The position numbers and the translations under genes are program-made. Positions 48,953-61,900 of a DNA stretch of 64,000 nt are shown here, one piece after another (position 1 is the first letter of the stretch; each line of letters begins with the position of its first letter). The stretch lies in assembly GCF_023278565.1 (NCBI RefSeq), contig NC_064677.1, forward strand, positions 4,092,001-4,156,000. Direction: 5' to 3'. Below the pieces are notes generated by a model. It was not told the DNA's origin and searched no databases. It saw only the letters and a list, made by a program, of their open reading frames with translations. Source of the stretch: Colletotrichum lupini (taxonomy: Eukaryota; Ascomycota; Sordariomycetes; Glomerellales; Glomerellaceae).

Positions 48953-49547
48953 TTACTGTGGATGAAAAAATTTCGTGGTCAGCCGAATATTCCTCGTATC
49001 ATTCTCGATGGCAGCCAAGGACGCACCTCTTCAGCAGAGTCCGCGGCGTCGGAGGGCGACTTCATCGCGGCGTCTTCCTTAGTTTCCTGTGCTTGATGTA
49101 TTAGTGAGCCGACGTTCATACTCGTACACGAGCCGGAAGGGGAGAGATCTTGAGCTAACCTTCCTCTCCGTCCTCCGAGTCGGAATCAGTGGGCAATTCC
49201 TCTTTGGCAGCCTTGCCCTTCTTGGCAGACTCGGCCTTGGGTGTAGCGGCGGCGTCAGACTTGCGAGGGCGGCCACGGCGACCACCAGCGCCGGCAGACT
49301 TTGGTGTAGCCTTCTTGGGCGTGGCAGACTTCTTGGGAGTAGCTGCGGTTGCGTCGTCGGCCTTCTTGGGTCTTCCGCGCGTCTTGGTGCCAGTGGTACT
49401 AGGTGCGACCGTCTTCTTCACGCCTCCGCTACCTTTTGGGCGACCACGAGGACGTCCCGTGGGAACGTAGGGCGTCTTCTTCTGGCCATCGGCTTTGGGG
49501 GGTCTACCCCGACCGCGCTTCACGGGTTCCTCAACGGTTGGCGCCAT
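48953..49547 (-). CDS. AT-hook (HMG-I/Y-like) chromatin protein
   Basis: Proposed three exons, 49547-49160, 49091-49027 and 48955-48953, 151 residues. Four AT-hooks are visible: KRGRGRPPK, GRPRGRPKG, KTRGRPKK and GRRGRPRK, in a Lys/Ala/Pro-rich protein with an acidic tail (TDSDSEDGEE). Such proteins bind the minor groove of A/T-rich DNA and shape chromatin. Unspliced, it ends at 49155 after EEG (130 residues). The spliced model adds a 22-residue acidic segment (AQETKEDAAMKS...SAEE) using an AAG acceptor at 49092, then a 71-nt intron with GTGCGT, CTGAC and CACAG and a third exon that starts with TAA. Retaining the last intron would end the protein at about 48979. The AT-hook gene is certain; the 3' end is a choice between these. 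Confidence 0.72.
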
Positions 49548-50681
49548 TGTAGATTGTGTGTGTGAAACGAAAGTTATTTGCGAAGAAAAAGAAAATGTAG
49601 GAAACAATTACGCAGGAAATTAGAGATCGTGAAAAGCCCCTCGAGGTACTGTACAATTCTTCTCCGCGACGATCGAAGAGAATGGGGTTCACGAAAAAGT
49701 CTGGGAGAGAGTGAAGTGTGAAGGAGAGAAGACGCAGAAAGCGGGCGGACAAGTCCCATATGTGCAATTAAGGTCCGATGCTCATAGCGCGGAAGTGACC
49801 CTTGTGGGTGGAAAGCGCGTTTGCGCGTCACTCTCGCGCACATGGGGAAGCTACTACCTTAGGTTCGTTGAGCACCAAAGGTAGGTACCCGCTTCTGGGG
49901 TAGGTGCCTCCCAGGAGTCCAGGACCACCCAACTTCAGACTGAAAGCTCTTGCACCAAGAACCATGGAGATGCATCTACATTTAATGAGATAATCGTGCA
50001 ATAACCCAAAATCTCCCAATACATCATGTTTTGGTATTAAAAAAATGGCAAATCAAAATTGCACTTTCCACTGGTCCCATAACAAAGAACACTCCGGTCC
50101 CTGCTCTGGCACAAGTAATCAGAGTGCTGACCGCATTAAGGTAAGGTCAGGGCCCTGAAACCTCAATTGGATGCGTCTCAGGCCAGATCAGGCAAGGTAG
50201 ACTTGCTTTTCGTTGTTGAAGTGATTGGTAGTCACATATCTACTACGTATGCTGGGAGTTGACAAACTTTCAGGCGAACGCAACACTTAGTCTCTCACAA
50301 GGCTTGGTGTACGGACAACAGCTAACAACAAGCTCTTGGCAGCCCATTCTTCCCTTATTGTCGTTAATTGCGAGTGGAACAACCTCAATGGACGAAATAT
50401 CCAAGGTGTCGTTCACATATTCTTGAGAGTGCATCTTTAAGGCGATAACAAAGCTCCAGTAATTCCTACGGGAGTCGCCAACATCGGCTTCTTGCCTTGT
50501 ATGTAGCTATTGTACAGTACTTTTGTTTTCCTTCTCCAACGTCAACTCAATGTGAACATCCTATAAGCTCTTTTCCAGCTTGTTGGGCTCTTCAAGGTTG
50601 CCAATCTGTGATCGCATGGTTGCTATCTTGTCCAACGTATCCACGTTCTTAGACGGCTCGCTTCGTAGAGGTGCTACGTTC
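49548..50681. other. Spacer, AT-hook promoter and SSR-alpha 3' side
   Basis: 1.1 kb between two minus-strand genes, with CTACCTTAGG and GGTAGGTACC words at 49854-49890. No supportable gene. Confidence 0.6.
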
Positions 50682-51603
50682 CTACTCGCCCTTCTTGAGC
50701 TTGCCACTGGCACCGCTCTTGACGCGCTTGGCAACAGGGCGGTTGATGTGGTGGTCGGGGATCCAGCTCTCGTCGTAGCTCTTGCCAGTCGAGGAGGCAA
50801 CACCAGTGGTGTCAGCCTCAGCCAGAGGCACGGTGACACTAACAGTGCGCGCCTTCTTGGAAGACTTGGCCTTCTTAGCCTGGGGGAAGAGGGCTTCGAT
50901 CCAGGTCTTGTAGACAAAGTACAGAGTACCAGCGAAGGCACCAGACAGGAAGAGGTAGAGGAAGATGCTACAGGAGATGTCAGCGGTTGTCATCAAACCA
51001 CAATGGCGGTGCATTGGTTGTAGAACTCACATCTGAGGGTCAAAGATGCTGGTAGGGGGCTCGACAATGGCGGCGGTGGAGTTGTAAGCCTGGACCTGGA
51101 AGATATCGCCCTTGGAGTTGCTCACGACAGCAATAAGCTGGAGGAGAACATCCTGGGGGTTGGCGTCGAGAGCAAAGGAGTATGGAACAGCCTTCTTGTC
51201 GCCAGCCTCGATGGTCAGGTCGTAGCGGGCAGCCGTCAGGTTGCGGATGATGCTGTCACTGGGAAGGGAGTCCTCGGGAAGCTCCTGAGTGGAAGACAGG
51301 GTGCCGCCAACCATGGCGACCTGAATCGGCGCATCCTCATTGTTGGTGAACTCGATCAAGGCCTTGGTGGGGTGGCCATTGACGATCTTCACACCAAAGA
51401 TGTCAGCATCGGGGAAGGTGGTCTCGATGTCAGCCTTGAGGGTCGGGGGAACAGCGTCGGTGTCGACCTGGTGATGGTTAGCAATGAGCATCAGGGGTGC
51501 TAAAATGTCAAGAAACATTACGTACAGGGGCCGCCTCGGCAGCGAAGACGCCGGAGATGGGCAGGGCCAAAAGGGCCAGGAGCGAGGACCTGAGGTAAAC
51601 CAT
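50682..51603 (-). CDS. Translocon-associated protein alpha (signal sequence receptor alpha)
   Basis: Three exons, 51603-51526, 51467-51031 and 50967-50682, 266 residues. TRAP-alpha is an ER membrane glycoprotein near the Sec61 translocon; the yeast relative is Irc22. The signal peptide is MVYLRSSLLALLALPISGVFAA, cut probably before EAAP. An acidic-to-neutral lumenal domain (VKIVNGHPTKALIEFTNNED, then NLTAARYDLTIEAGDKKAVPYSFALD) has one NLT and one NST glycosylation site. A membrane segment IFLYLFLSGAFAGTLYFVY starts on exon 3 and is followed by a basic cytosolic tail. Introns are 58 and 63 nt. Start is the ATG at 51603; the open frame reaches further upstream only through non-coding leader. 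The leader (51604-51760) is C/T-rich on the coding strand. Confidence 0.9.
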
Positions 51604-53080
51604 TGTAGTGACGACGAGGGACAAGCAGTTGGATGCGACGTGAACAGTTCAACGATCGCAAGCAAGGTTGACTGGAGTGGGGGAGAAGGGAAAGGAGGAG
51701 GGAGGTAAGGAGGAAGATGGGAAGTGGCAGATGGAAGATGGAGATGGAGACAGATGGAAGGGGGGCTGGGGCAAACCCAATTCAACTCAGATCGCGTGCG
51801 TCTTTGCGCTGAGGTGTCAGGTTGGATAGGTAAGGTGGGCGGGAAATAAAAGTGTGCGTGAGGTGGGTGATTCAGCAATGGGAAAGAGAGGCAGACTGGA
51901 CAACCGTGGACTGGGAGGCGACAACAGCAAGGTGGCCTCACAGCAATCGATCCACCACCGCCTTGGAGAAAAAAGGGACCTGCCTCGCACCGCGGCCACG
52001 GCCTCGTCAATTGAGCTGTTGGCCAATGAAGTGCCTGACGCACTGCGGAGCTACCCCATGGTGCAAGTGCCACATGGAGAACCAGCCACCAGCTTCCAAG
52101 CGAGTGGGGCACCTCAAGCTTAGCTGGCGCGCTGGGCAGCTTGACGACCCAACCATAAGGTAGCTTCCCTCGGCCAGGGAAGGGAGCTGTACTTCAACGT
52201 CAATAATGTACCGTGAGGTAAGTACGAAGGTAGATGCCGGTATGACTTCCAGGTTGAAGATAGCACGAGAGTGCCAAGGTGATACTCGCGCCCAGCCAAA
52301 ATCTTGAAGTAGTGCCCTCCACACTAAAGGACTTCATCAAAGCATTAAATCAACGGACCAAGAATACTGTCAAGATATTCATTGCCTCCTTACCGACCCG
52401 ACTACCGTGACGCCGCCATCCATTGTGGCCATCTCAGCTGATCCTCTGGCTGAACTGTAACAGTACATAGAAAATGCAAATCCCACCCCCTTTGCCAAAG
52501 GATTATAAGTCATACACAAGTTATTGCCTCGTCCTAAACCATCCCTCAGGCAGTCATCATAGTTTGTGCCGTTTCATCTATGCCACACCTCCACGGATCG
52601 CGCTTGCTTTTGGTTTCGGTTCTGGTATGTTGCTCCTGGAAGCCACGCCCATCGTCTGCAAGGTTTGTCTGCCTTGCCCTCTAGAGGAACCTTCCTCCAA
52701 CGCCAAAACAACCTGGCCGCGTAGTAAAGAAAAAACAAAATCGACTCGGGCCAACCGAAAAGTAGTGAAAGGCTGAGTAAGAAACCAGTCATTGGTATCG
52801 TCAAGTCGTCCAGTGTCGTCAACGGACCGCGCGGGCGGTCTAAAACATTGTGTAAAAAGAGTTGCCGGCGGTTCATCAGTCGTTGCGTCTAAAGCCCGGA
52901 CCTGTTGTCCAGCCGTACTCGCAATCGTGGTATTATGATAGCCGCCGCAGTTGCAACCAATATCGCGTCGGGTGTCGCTTAGGAGAAGAAAAAGGTCGTT
53001 GCATCGAGCCAAGTGCCCCGCGGGCGCACGGGGAAGTCCCTCACATGATGCGTCATCGGTGGTCGAGCACAATTGTCCCA
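51604..53080. other. Spacer, SSR-alpha promoter and cyclin B 3' side
   Basis: 1.5 kb between two minus-strand genes. A purine-rich (plus-strand) tract at about 51660-51765 is the leader or core promoter of SSR-alpha. No gene supported. Confidence 0.6.
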
Positions 53081-55214
53081 CTAGCTCTGGAGCTCGACCA
53101 TCGGCTTGCCATGATGAGGTTGGCCAGCGTTGCCGTCAATCTCGGCAAAGTCATAAGCCGCCGCACGGCCTGTAGACTGGCGAACAGCGGGCAGGGTGAA
53201 GCCCTTGGCAATCTCCGTCTCAACGTACTCAGCAGCGCGCTTGTATCGCTTGTCAGAGTACTTCTCAAAGACCGCAAGGTGGTGCTTGCGTGGGTTGTAG
53301 CAGCACTCGAGGATCATAGTAACTAGGTTCTTGAGCTGGCCCCAGGTGTATCCAGAATAGTGGACATGCGCAGGAGTCTATTTTCATTGTTAGCGGCTTG
53401 GTACAATAAACCTGTTGGAGTAGACATACCCAGTCACCCTTCTTCAGGATCAAGCGAGACAGGCAGTGCGCGGCAGCAGCGAGGAAGCTGGGAGGGCTCG
53501 CAACGAAGCGCTCGTCCATGATGGTCACCTCCAGAAAGTACTTGGCCAATGTGCGCGTCTCCAGGTCGTAATCATCCGCCTTGCTAACGCGACGCAAGAA
53601 GCTCATCGGACCAGGGAAGCCGAGCTCGAAGCTCAACATGCTAAGCATGAAACGCTCAGCCTTGAGGATCTCGTCAACCTTGTAGCCGTTATCTACCATG
53701 AAGACGATCTCCTGCAGCGACGGGCAGTTGATCTCCTCGTACTTGGAGGCAACGAGCAATGCAGTTGCACCAACGAGCTGAAGCTTGCCGATCGATACAA
53801 CCTTGTACGAGAGGAAGCGATCGATGTAGTTGACGGTCAAGAAAAGCGTCTCCGGAAGCAGGCTAAATCGGTGGTGAACTTGAACGAGCCAGTCCATCAA
53901 GACGGAGCGCATGGACCATTGAATCTCGGCCTGGTTGTCCATGTAGTGAGGGTCAGGCAACATTCTCATCTAGAAGTATGGTGATTAGTAGATGCCTGTC
54001 TGAAGGCTATACGGGGCACACAAACCTCAAGCTCCCTCATGTACTCAAAGATGTCATCTCCATACTCTGCAACCATGCAGACATCCCAGATCTCGTCGTC
54101 AACCTCCTCCTGGGTACGGGTGCTTTCGACGATGGCACGGGCAGTCTCCAACTCTTGCTCGACCTTGTCGGTAATCTTAGGAGCGAGTATAGTGGTTGCG
54201 CCGCCCGTAGTAAGGTCGCCGCGGGAACGGTATGAGTGGGCAGTCGTGTAGCCCTGGTCGTCGTAGAGCTCTTCTTCGTCATCCTCGTCCCAATACTCCT
54301 CCGCCTCCGACATGTTTGGAACACCCAGTGATTCGGAAAGAGGCTCCAGGGAGCTAAGCTTGTCAACGGCAGCATTCGATGATACAAGATCCTCAGGTAG
54401 TTCGCTATCCGGAACGTCCAGCGAGCGTCTGTGGTAGGGGCCGTGGTACTGTTCTTCGCCAATGTGCTCGACGGCATCCTCGTAGGTAGCCTCCGTCACA
54501 TCATCCATAGACTTCCAGGCTGCCGCAGCAGGAGCAGCGTGTGCAGGGGCTGTGGTCAGCTTGCTTTGTGTCCGTCGCAAAACATGCGCAGCAGGCTCCT
54601 TCTTAAGCTGAGGCTGAGACTTGTGGTGACGAGGCTGTTTGCCAGAGGTTGACTCTGAAATGGGGTCCTGGGCCACGAATTTGCTCTTGGAGGGACGAGC
54701 CTCGTAAAGCTGAGCAGCGGAGGATCTCTTGGCAATCTGCTTGTTCTGAGTCTTGGGCTGCTTCCACTCCGCAGTCACGGGTCCGTTCTTGCTGCTGAGG
54801 GCTGTGGCCCGCTGAGCGGCCTTGAAGAATCCATCTTTGCCATTGACCGCGTTCTCCTTGTTGTAGATGTGATCCACAGCCTTGCCCTTACCCGCAGTCT
54901 GGTCGCTGGGAAGCGAGATCAGGTTCTTCACGGTGTTGCTGACGTCGCCGAATGCGGTTCGCTTAGCAGCAACCTGCAGAGCGCCGTTGCGAGGCATGGC
55001 TTGCAGGTTACCGGTAGACTTGTGTCGCTGGTGAAGAGAATCGTGTTTCGAAGGGATGATGTTTTCGTTGCCACCTGGGTGGACTCTGAGGCGCTGAGGC
55101 TGTTTGAGTCAAGTCAGTCGATAGTTTGAGAAAGTCGCCCTTGCTTGGTCCTTGGGGCGAGGTACGCTGGCGTGGTGGTTACGAGGGAGGATAGTGACTT
55201 ACTCTAGCGTCCAT
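53081..55214 (-). CDS. B-type (G2/mitotic) cyclin, NimE/Cdc13 type
   Basis: Four exons: 55214-55203, 55099-54026, 53969-53430 and 53377-53081, 640 residues. B cyclins activate the mitotic Cdk1 in the nucleus. The first coding exon is 12 nt (MDAR) before a 103-nt intron; exon 2 opens PQRLRVHPGGNENIIPSK. A destruction-box-like RTAFGDVSN spans residues 51-59. The middle is long, disordered and acidic (EEYWDEDDEEELYDD). The cyclin box starts near residue 382 with MRSVLMDWLVQVHHRF and contains LLVASKYEEINCPSLQEIV; the second cyclin fold follows. Later introns are 56 and 52 nt. If the tiny exon were not used, the next in-frame ATG is in exon 2 (MPRNGALQV), which would still keep the destruction box. 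Two cyclin folds and MRxxLxDWLxxVH make the family certain. Confidence 0.93.
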
Positions 55215-55947
55215 CGCGACTGCTGGTCTTGCAGATAGCTACCTTAGTGCTGCTGGTTGAATCTGCTCGGGAGGGCACCTTTGTGGGGCAGTGAAGAATT
55301 ATGAAGGCGCGCAGTGGATGTTGATGTGATTATCGTGGGACTGAGAATAATTGCGCGTGGGATAGCATGTAAACACCACAGTGACTCGGTTGGCCGTGTT
55401 GTGGAAAGTCGTGGTCCCCAATTGCTGCCGATCAGATACGGGCACGGTTGGTCAGAGTGAAGGGGTGGGCGAGGGACGGGAGATTGCGACGGGTAGGGAT
55501 ATAAAAGAAGGGAAGGTCGGTTTATCTCTGCGGGATGGTAGAGGATAAGAACCAGACCCGGGCTGCCTCGACAACGACCAAAGTGGAGGAAGGATGGGGA
55601 CGGGGATGTAGAGTTTGGAAGCAACTCTTGATGGGAAGAAAAAAAGGTATCAGCCAAAAAGCTGCACGATGGGTAACTGCCACGGCGGGCGGCTTATGAC
55701 CAAAAACGGCCTGGTAAGGTTGGAGCGGCCAGAATGTGCAGTGGACTTTTTTGGGTTGTTTACTTCCGTGTTTGTCAATACAGCTGAGAAATCCGAGGTA
55801 CGCACCGGAGACGCGGTACCAACGCGCCACCTCATTGGCTGAGAGCGATGGAGCCCTACCGTTGGCCGGTCGATGGGTGGGTCTCAGCATCATCGCCGCG
55901 GGGCCAATTGAGCTCACTTCGTACGTTCGTATGCATTTACCTTACCT

Positions 55948-55956
55948 TACTCCGTA
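55948..55956. repeat. TACGGAGTA dispersed 9-mer, copy 5 (TACTCCGTA)
   Basis: Exact TACTCCGTA directly after CTTACCT, about 0.7 kb upstream of the cyclin B start. Confidence 0.8.
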
Positions 55957-58900
55957 TGCTTCCTTCCAATGGGCTCTGTCTCCGATACCATGTTTTGGAC
56001 AGCCCATGTCTCTACGCAACGATGCGCATGAGCAAATCCGGGGACCTATGCTCGAGCAATGCGTTGCGAAAGCAAGGCACGAGTCTTCTGTCATCGTTTC
56101 ACCTAGACCAACAATACACTACCACACCGTCCTAGACAACCATCGTTGTTGTTTTCCAACTTCTGTATTGTTTGCGCCAAATACTACCTGACTATCCTCC
56201 CAGACCAATCTTCTACAGCGAGACGCCGTTCGTCACCCGTTTCGATAATCTCTCCCCTTTTCCAAGCTCGACACTCCCTTTATCAACGGCTTCTTACGAA
56301 AATCCTTTGTCCATTGTGCTACTGAAACCTGCAACGTCTACCATTAGCTTGGCTCCCGCTCGAGAACACAAAGGCAGCCGACCCACGTTGGCCTCTAGAA
56401 CGTTGGGCGACTCGTGGAAGGAACGCCATAGCGGCCCAGAACAAAAAGGCATACGAAACGCATCGCTTCGAGGCTCGAAGTCGTTGAACGGCTCCTGACC
56501 AGCCAAGCCTCGCCTGTCGTTGTCCTCTCCTCCGGTCTTTCAGCTCTGCAATCCAGCCTATCCAGAAGAAGCCACGACCGAAACCGAAACCCATCGTACT
56601 CCGAGCTGTGATATCAGCACTTGCCACGGCACCTGTTGTGGCGAACGTGGTCCTTGGAGTTTGAGTGCGTTATATTGAACTGTAACCATGGTCTTTGTTC
56701 TGTCGGGTGTTCCTGAATACGTTGCCTCTGGTCTCTTTCTCTACTAATCAATCTGGCTTAGTTTCGCCATGTGCTGGAGTTCCACGCTCGCAATTACTGC
56801 CTCACTCACACAAGACCTTTCTGACCTTCGTTGTGTTCTTTTCCTCGGCACTCTCGACGCAATACCAGGTCCTGGGTACAACCTCTCAAAGCTCCCTGCA
56901 ATCTCAAGTGATACTATGAAGCTGTAGTTGCGACCGAGCTTTAGTTACCTATATCTAGAAGCCATTATTCACCTAGATATTCTCTCGACAGCCTAGACAA
57001 ATTTGGCTCTTAATATATTCAACGTCATGGTGAAATAGAGTATTCTTCGGGGGAGAAAAACATGTGCTTGACAGACTGATACTACTTCGGATCATTACGA
57101 TCAAAATTAGGTGGTTGTTGAGTTTAACTTAGCGACTCCTACGAGATTCCACAGTGGGATACACATTCTTACTATCTTCTGTAATTCGAACAATAAAGAG
57201 CTCCAGCTAGGGAACATTCGTATTATACGCAGGCACGAGCCTTGGCCTCTACCGCCTGCTTTGCCCTTCCTCCAACTGCCAATGATTCAAGTGTCTTTGC
57301 GATGTACTTCATACTCGAGTGCGCACAATTGCATCGAAGCGAACCGAGCTGTTCTGGATTGCCGTATCTTCATTATTCCTTGGAGAAGACTTTGAGGACT
57401 CAATTGATGGGACTGGAGCATGGTACGTCTCATTCCATCATGTCTTGTTATGATGTAACAAACTTCCAAGGACCAACAATTAATGGCAGAGAAAAAGCAC
57501 CACGGAAGCGCTTGCAAATAGAGGCTAATTGATAAGAACAGACAGTCGGAACAAAGACATAGGCTGGGCGAATCAAGTATAGTGCTATTAGAGACATACC
57601 AGCTCCCCTTATTTGGCCAGGTATCCCAACCAACAGGCACACGTTTGTGCCAAGCCGTCTGGCAAGGCATGCCGGTGTGACTAGGGAAGAATATGGTGAA
57701 TCATCTCGAAGGATATATCATGTGATTTAATTGATCTTGCCTCATTTTTTCTCAAGACTGCTGGAGTAATTAATACCGTTCATATGAGGGCAGGATTGCC
57801 ATGTTCGTCGTCGAGACCATTTGTTTTCGGGGCCATCCACGTGCTCTGTGCATGGGCCAGCAAAGTTGTCTTTTGATATCAGCATCTCAGCCTCAGGCTA
57901 GCACGCTTTTCTCGAATGGTACCTGCTGTTGATACTTGGAGGGATAGGTAGGGTATCAGCGGCATCGAAAGCCGCGAATCGGGCTCGTGAATTGGAAATT
58001 GCGACTGGTGATCATGCTCGTTTTGTTTCCACCATACCAACTATGGGACGGTTCGCCAATATTTCGCTTGCAGAAGCTAGCTACTCACGTTTATCTCGCA
58101 TGGCTTTACTCCTATCTGAATAGTTCTGCACAATCATTAAAGCGCACAAAAATTCGAGGGCACCAGTAGCAGACAGATACAGCACCGAATGGAAAAGGAA
58201 GCTTAAATTCTGTGTGAAACTGAAATCCGGAAACCGATGGAAAGACCAGACGGCAGGAATGACGGGAAAACCTCGGTATCCCCATCCCCTGTCGTCATGC
58301 TTTCGCAATTGTGGAAAGGGCAACGCTAGTCCAAAAGGGGGAAATGATTTTGATCCTCCTCTTACCGTCGCGTCTTCCGAATGCCGTTCAAAGGAACACA
58401 TCGCTCAACATCATCAGCAAAAAATCATACAAACTCACAAAAAGCCACCACACGATATAAGGGATGATATTGAAATCAAATTTGAGGTCAAAAGTCTTGA
58501 TATGAACCGGAGGTTGACAGTTTCACCCCGCAGACCACGATCCACTGACCGCGCCCTCACTTGACACCAATTAACCACGAAGTCACGTGATGAAATCGTC
58601 ACACGTTCCCGCTCTGTAGCGGAGCTCGCCTCCAAAGGCGCCGCATCATCAGCGTTGCGACTCACGCAAGTATCGATGTAAAACCTTCTCTTGAGGCACC
58701 CCGGCGCCTTTGCACCACGAACTTGCGCAAGGCCCCTCCCACAACGCAAGTTGTTCGACCTGGCGCAACTGGCGACAAATGCGACGGAATTGGACGTACG
58801 CGCCTGGCCCGACACCTTGCGACCGGCATGAGCAGATCCATCCTACAGAGCTGTCGTTTCTGGCCAGTCGCATTGGCGCAACGCGATGCGCCTGAAGCAT

Positions 58901-61900
58901 CTCCTTTGTTTATTTTGATCAAGAACAGAATTGCGACTCGTCGGACGTCGGGCCATGTCTCTTGTCAGCCTCTCCAGCTGCATGATGGAAAACGAGGGGA
59001 ACCATCAGGGACCGGCTGGGATGTGCGCAGACAATTAATATTTCTGCATGATGAGCACAACTTCTCCTTCCCACCCCTCATCGATGACCCGCCACGCAAG
59101 CTGCGCTAGACGGGACGACCTCCTTTCCAGGCACAAGGTCGAAGGCTCGAGGCCCGGGGCTGCAACTGAACGGAGGGCGCCGCAATTGCATCTGATTGGA
59201 TTCGGCGCATTTCTCTCTCGCACGCGCACTCTTTGCTCATGCTAGGCTCTACAGTCGCACAGCACCACCTTCCATCACCTTGCGACGGAGTGTCTTGGAA
59301 TGGGCCGCACAGCTCAGCTTGACTGACGGATATCATGACCATTCCGTCGCGACTCGCCATTGATTTTCGAGCATCGGGGGATATTGCGTAACAGTTTGAG
59401 AGGGAACTACTAGCTCAATACGAAAGCTCCCAGGGCTTAGCACATATGCGACGGCTCCGAACATGCCCCCTGCAACCTGTCGCAGACTTCAAGCACAAAA
59501 ACTGGATACCCACCGGCAGTGCAAAGCCAGAATGAGCGCACGGTACGCCAGCTGTCCTGGAAGACCCTTTGCCCGTCGCATTGCCTCTTCTCATTGTCTT
59601 TCAAACTGTCGCGCTCAGCAGAGCAGTATCGACCAACAGCTTCTCAGGCTTGAAGGGAGAGAAATATTAAAAGAGTACGAGGGGGAGCGAGTGTGTGCGT
59701 TTGTCTACCTTGACGGTATTCGAAGGCGCGCGCGTGTGCGCAATCGCACACACACAGTCGCAATCCATTCCGACTAGCTCACCCCATCCGATGCTCCACG
59801 ACTCACGAGACCTTATGGCCTCAGAGACTCCCATGGAAGAACGGTGAAAGAGGGGCAGACGTGGCGTGGCAAAAGCTACCCAGCCATGCGAAAAGAATAG
59901 TAGGTCGAGTGTGACGCACCAGGGTCGCAGAATTTGACTGATGCCGCCTCCGCTCTATCGTTTCTCTCCGCCAAATGCGTTGAAGCCACTATGCGCGGGA
60001 AAGCGCCGATCCTCCCGGTAGAATCCAGCGACACACACACTCCCACACAGCTCCATTTCTAGCTCGGTGGTACCCGTTTGTATCCCAAACCAGCAACCGG
60101 CAGCAGAGCCCGCGATTGACAAGATGGATTCAAGCGACCAATCGAAGACGAGTCGCAGATATCGTTAGGTTGGGCTGGTCTGTGTTGTTTCTCTGAGTTT
60201 TGCGCTGGTGGCGGTTGTGGATGAACATGGCATCGCATCGTACCGGGATAGGGTCCACGAGCTAATCGGGTCGAATGGGCGCAACGACTGGGCCGACACG
60301 CAGACCACGACTGCTCCTGAATTTTGAGAAATATGTCGATTCGCTGTCGGAATCTTCTTCGCCTCCTCAAACTCCATCAAGAGGGCAAAAACAGGGTCCA
60401 ACAAAAAGGCATCGACTGTTCCATTCCCGCAAGCCGACCAGTCCAAAGTTCAAACCTCGACGTGGCAGTGGAGCCCCAACCTGCGAGGTAACGCAAAACA
60501 AAGAGCAACAAGCTGCGTTCGGGAAGGATAGCTCATCCCTGCGAGGAGATCTGGAGCCTGGGCGCAAAAGTCTCGCCAGGTATTGCACACCGTTCTTTTG
60601 AGTGCGGCCGGCTCCTGAACTCCCCCGATTGGCGAAAAGGGACTTGTTGGGGCCTGCAAAACCCAGTGCCAGTTCATCAATACTTCTCCGCACTGCGCTC
60701 ACTGGCAGGGCCGCAAAGGAAGAGATACACACTATACACTCAAGAGGCAGGCGAAAGAAGATGCGTGGATGCGTCGAGCGATCCACACATGTCGTCGTCC
60801 CTCCATGCCATCCCATTCTGTCGCAAAGCGCGAGAGAGAGAGAGGAGGGGGAGGAGAGGTGCTAGTGACTGTTGTCGGTGTCACCTTTCTATCTACCTGA
60901 AGTGGGGATTTCTCAAGGCCAAGCCGTCGAGCCTTTGGAGCAAACGCAGCAGGCGACCGGAGGGGAACTCGGGATGACGGCCAAGACCTTGCCCATTTCC
61001 TCGGCCTAGTTCTTTTATGTTGTCCATTCGTACCTCCATGGTGATTCGGCAGCGACATGACACTTGAAACCCCCGACCAGCGCATACAACCGTAACATGA
61101 CGGCCTGAACCAATCTTGCTTCACGCTACAAACCGTCCCCCCAGCCACCTCATCTATCAAGCTCGCGGATCGAGCATCTGATCATGTCTGGTTCCTGGCC
61201 CTACTAACAGAGCCAAAGATAGGTATGCGCAGGTGCGAAAATCCTCGTGCGCATATCACTTCCGTGCGAAGGCGCACTGGGGTCATGCTGTGCAGAGAGA
61301 GCAGAAAGGTCCGGACAGCAAGTGGCCTCGACACCGTGTACTATCGGATGTCTGCCCCTCGCCATTGAATAGACATAGACTTTGGCCGTCTATCTGGGAC
61401 AGACCTATATGTTGTTGCTTTCTCGGCCCCATGCTGCTGGACGGGGACCCATCCGAACAACACCATGAAACGAGCTGGACGGGGGGTTTATCGATGAACC
61501 AAACAGTGCAGCAGCAGGACTCTCCTCTTCCTCCTCCTCCACATAATCAAAACATGCGCCGGGCGAACCCTCTGTAATTCAATCAGCGTGTTGACAGTTG
61601 AAACCAGTGCAGACCGAGCAGACCGGCGCTGGAGTCTCTACCTGTGCCATGCTGGTAGCCGCCTTAGCCAACATTCCGCCTCGCCTCGTGCATGAGCCAG
61701 CCGCGCTACGACCATCCTTCTCTGGCCGCTATCTTGTCTTGTCCCTCTTGGTCCCCTGATATGCGAGACTCGTGGCGCCTTGAGCTGGTCCGAACGACAA
61801 TGCCATTGGCTCAATGACAAGGTGGCTCGCAAACCCCGTTCCCTTGCTGAGATCCTGCAGTTTTGTCTACTGTACATCTGACAATGGATAGTTCATATGC

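Noticed and set aside
59100..59175. tRNA-like stretch (antisense peptide reads like a typical tRNA-derived artefact)
   Set aside because: The T-loop-like CTCGAGG has no matching 5-bp stem and no acceptor stem could be paired.
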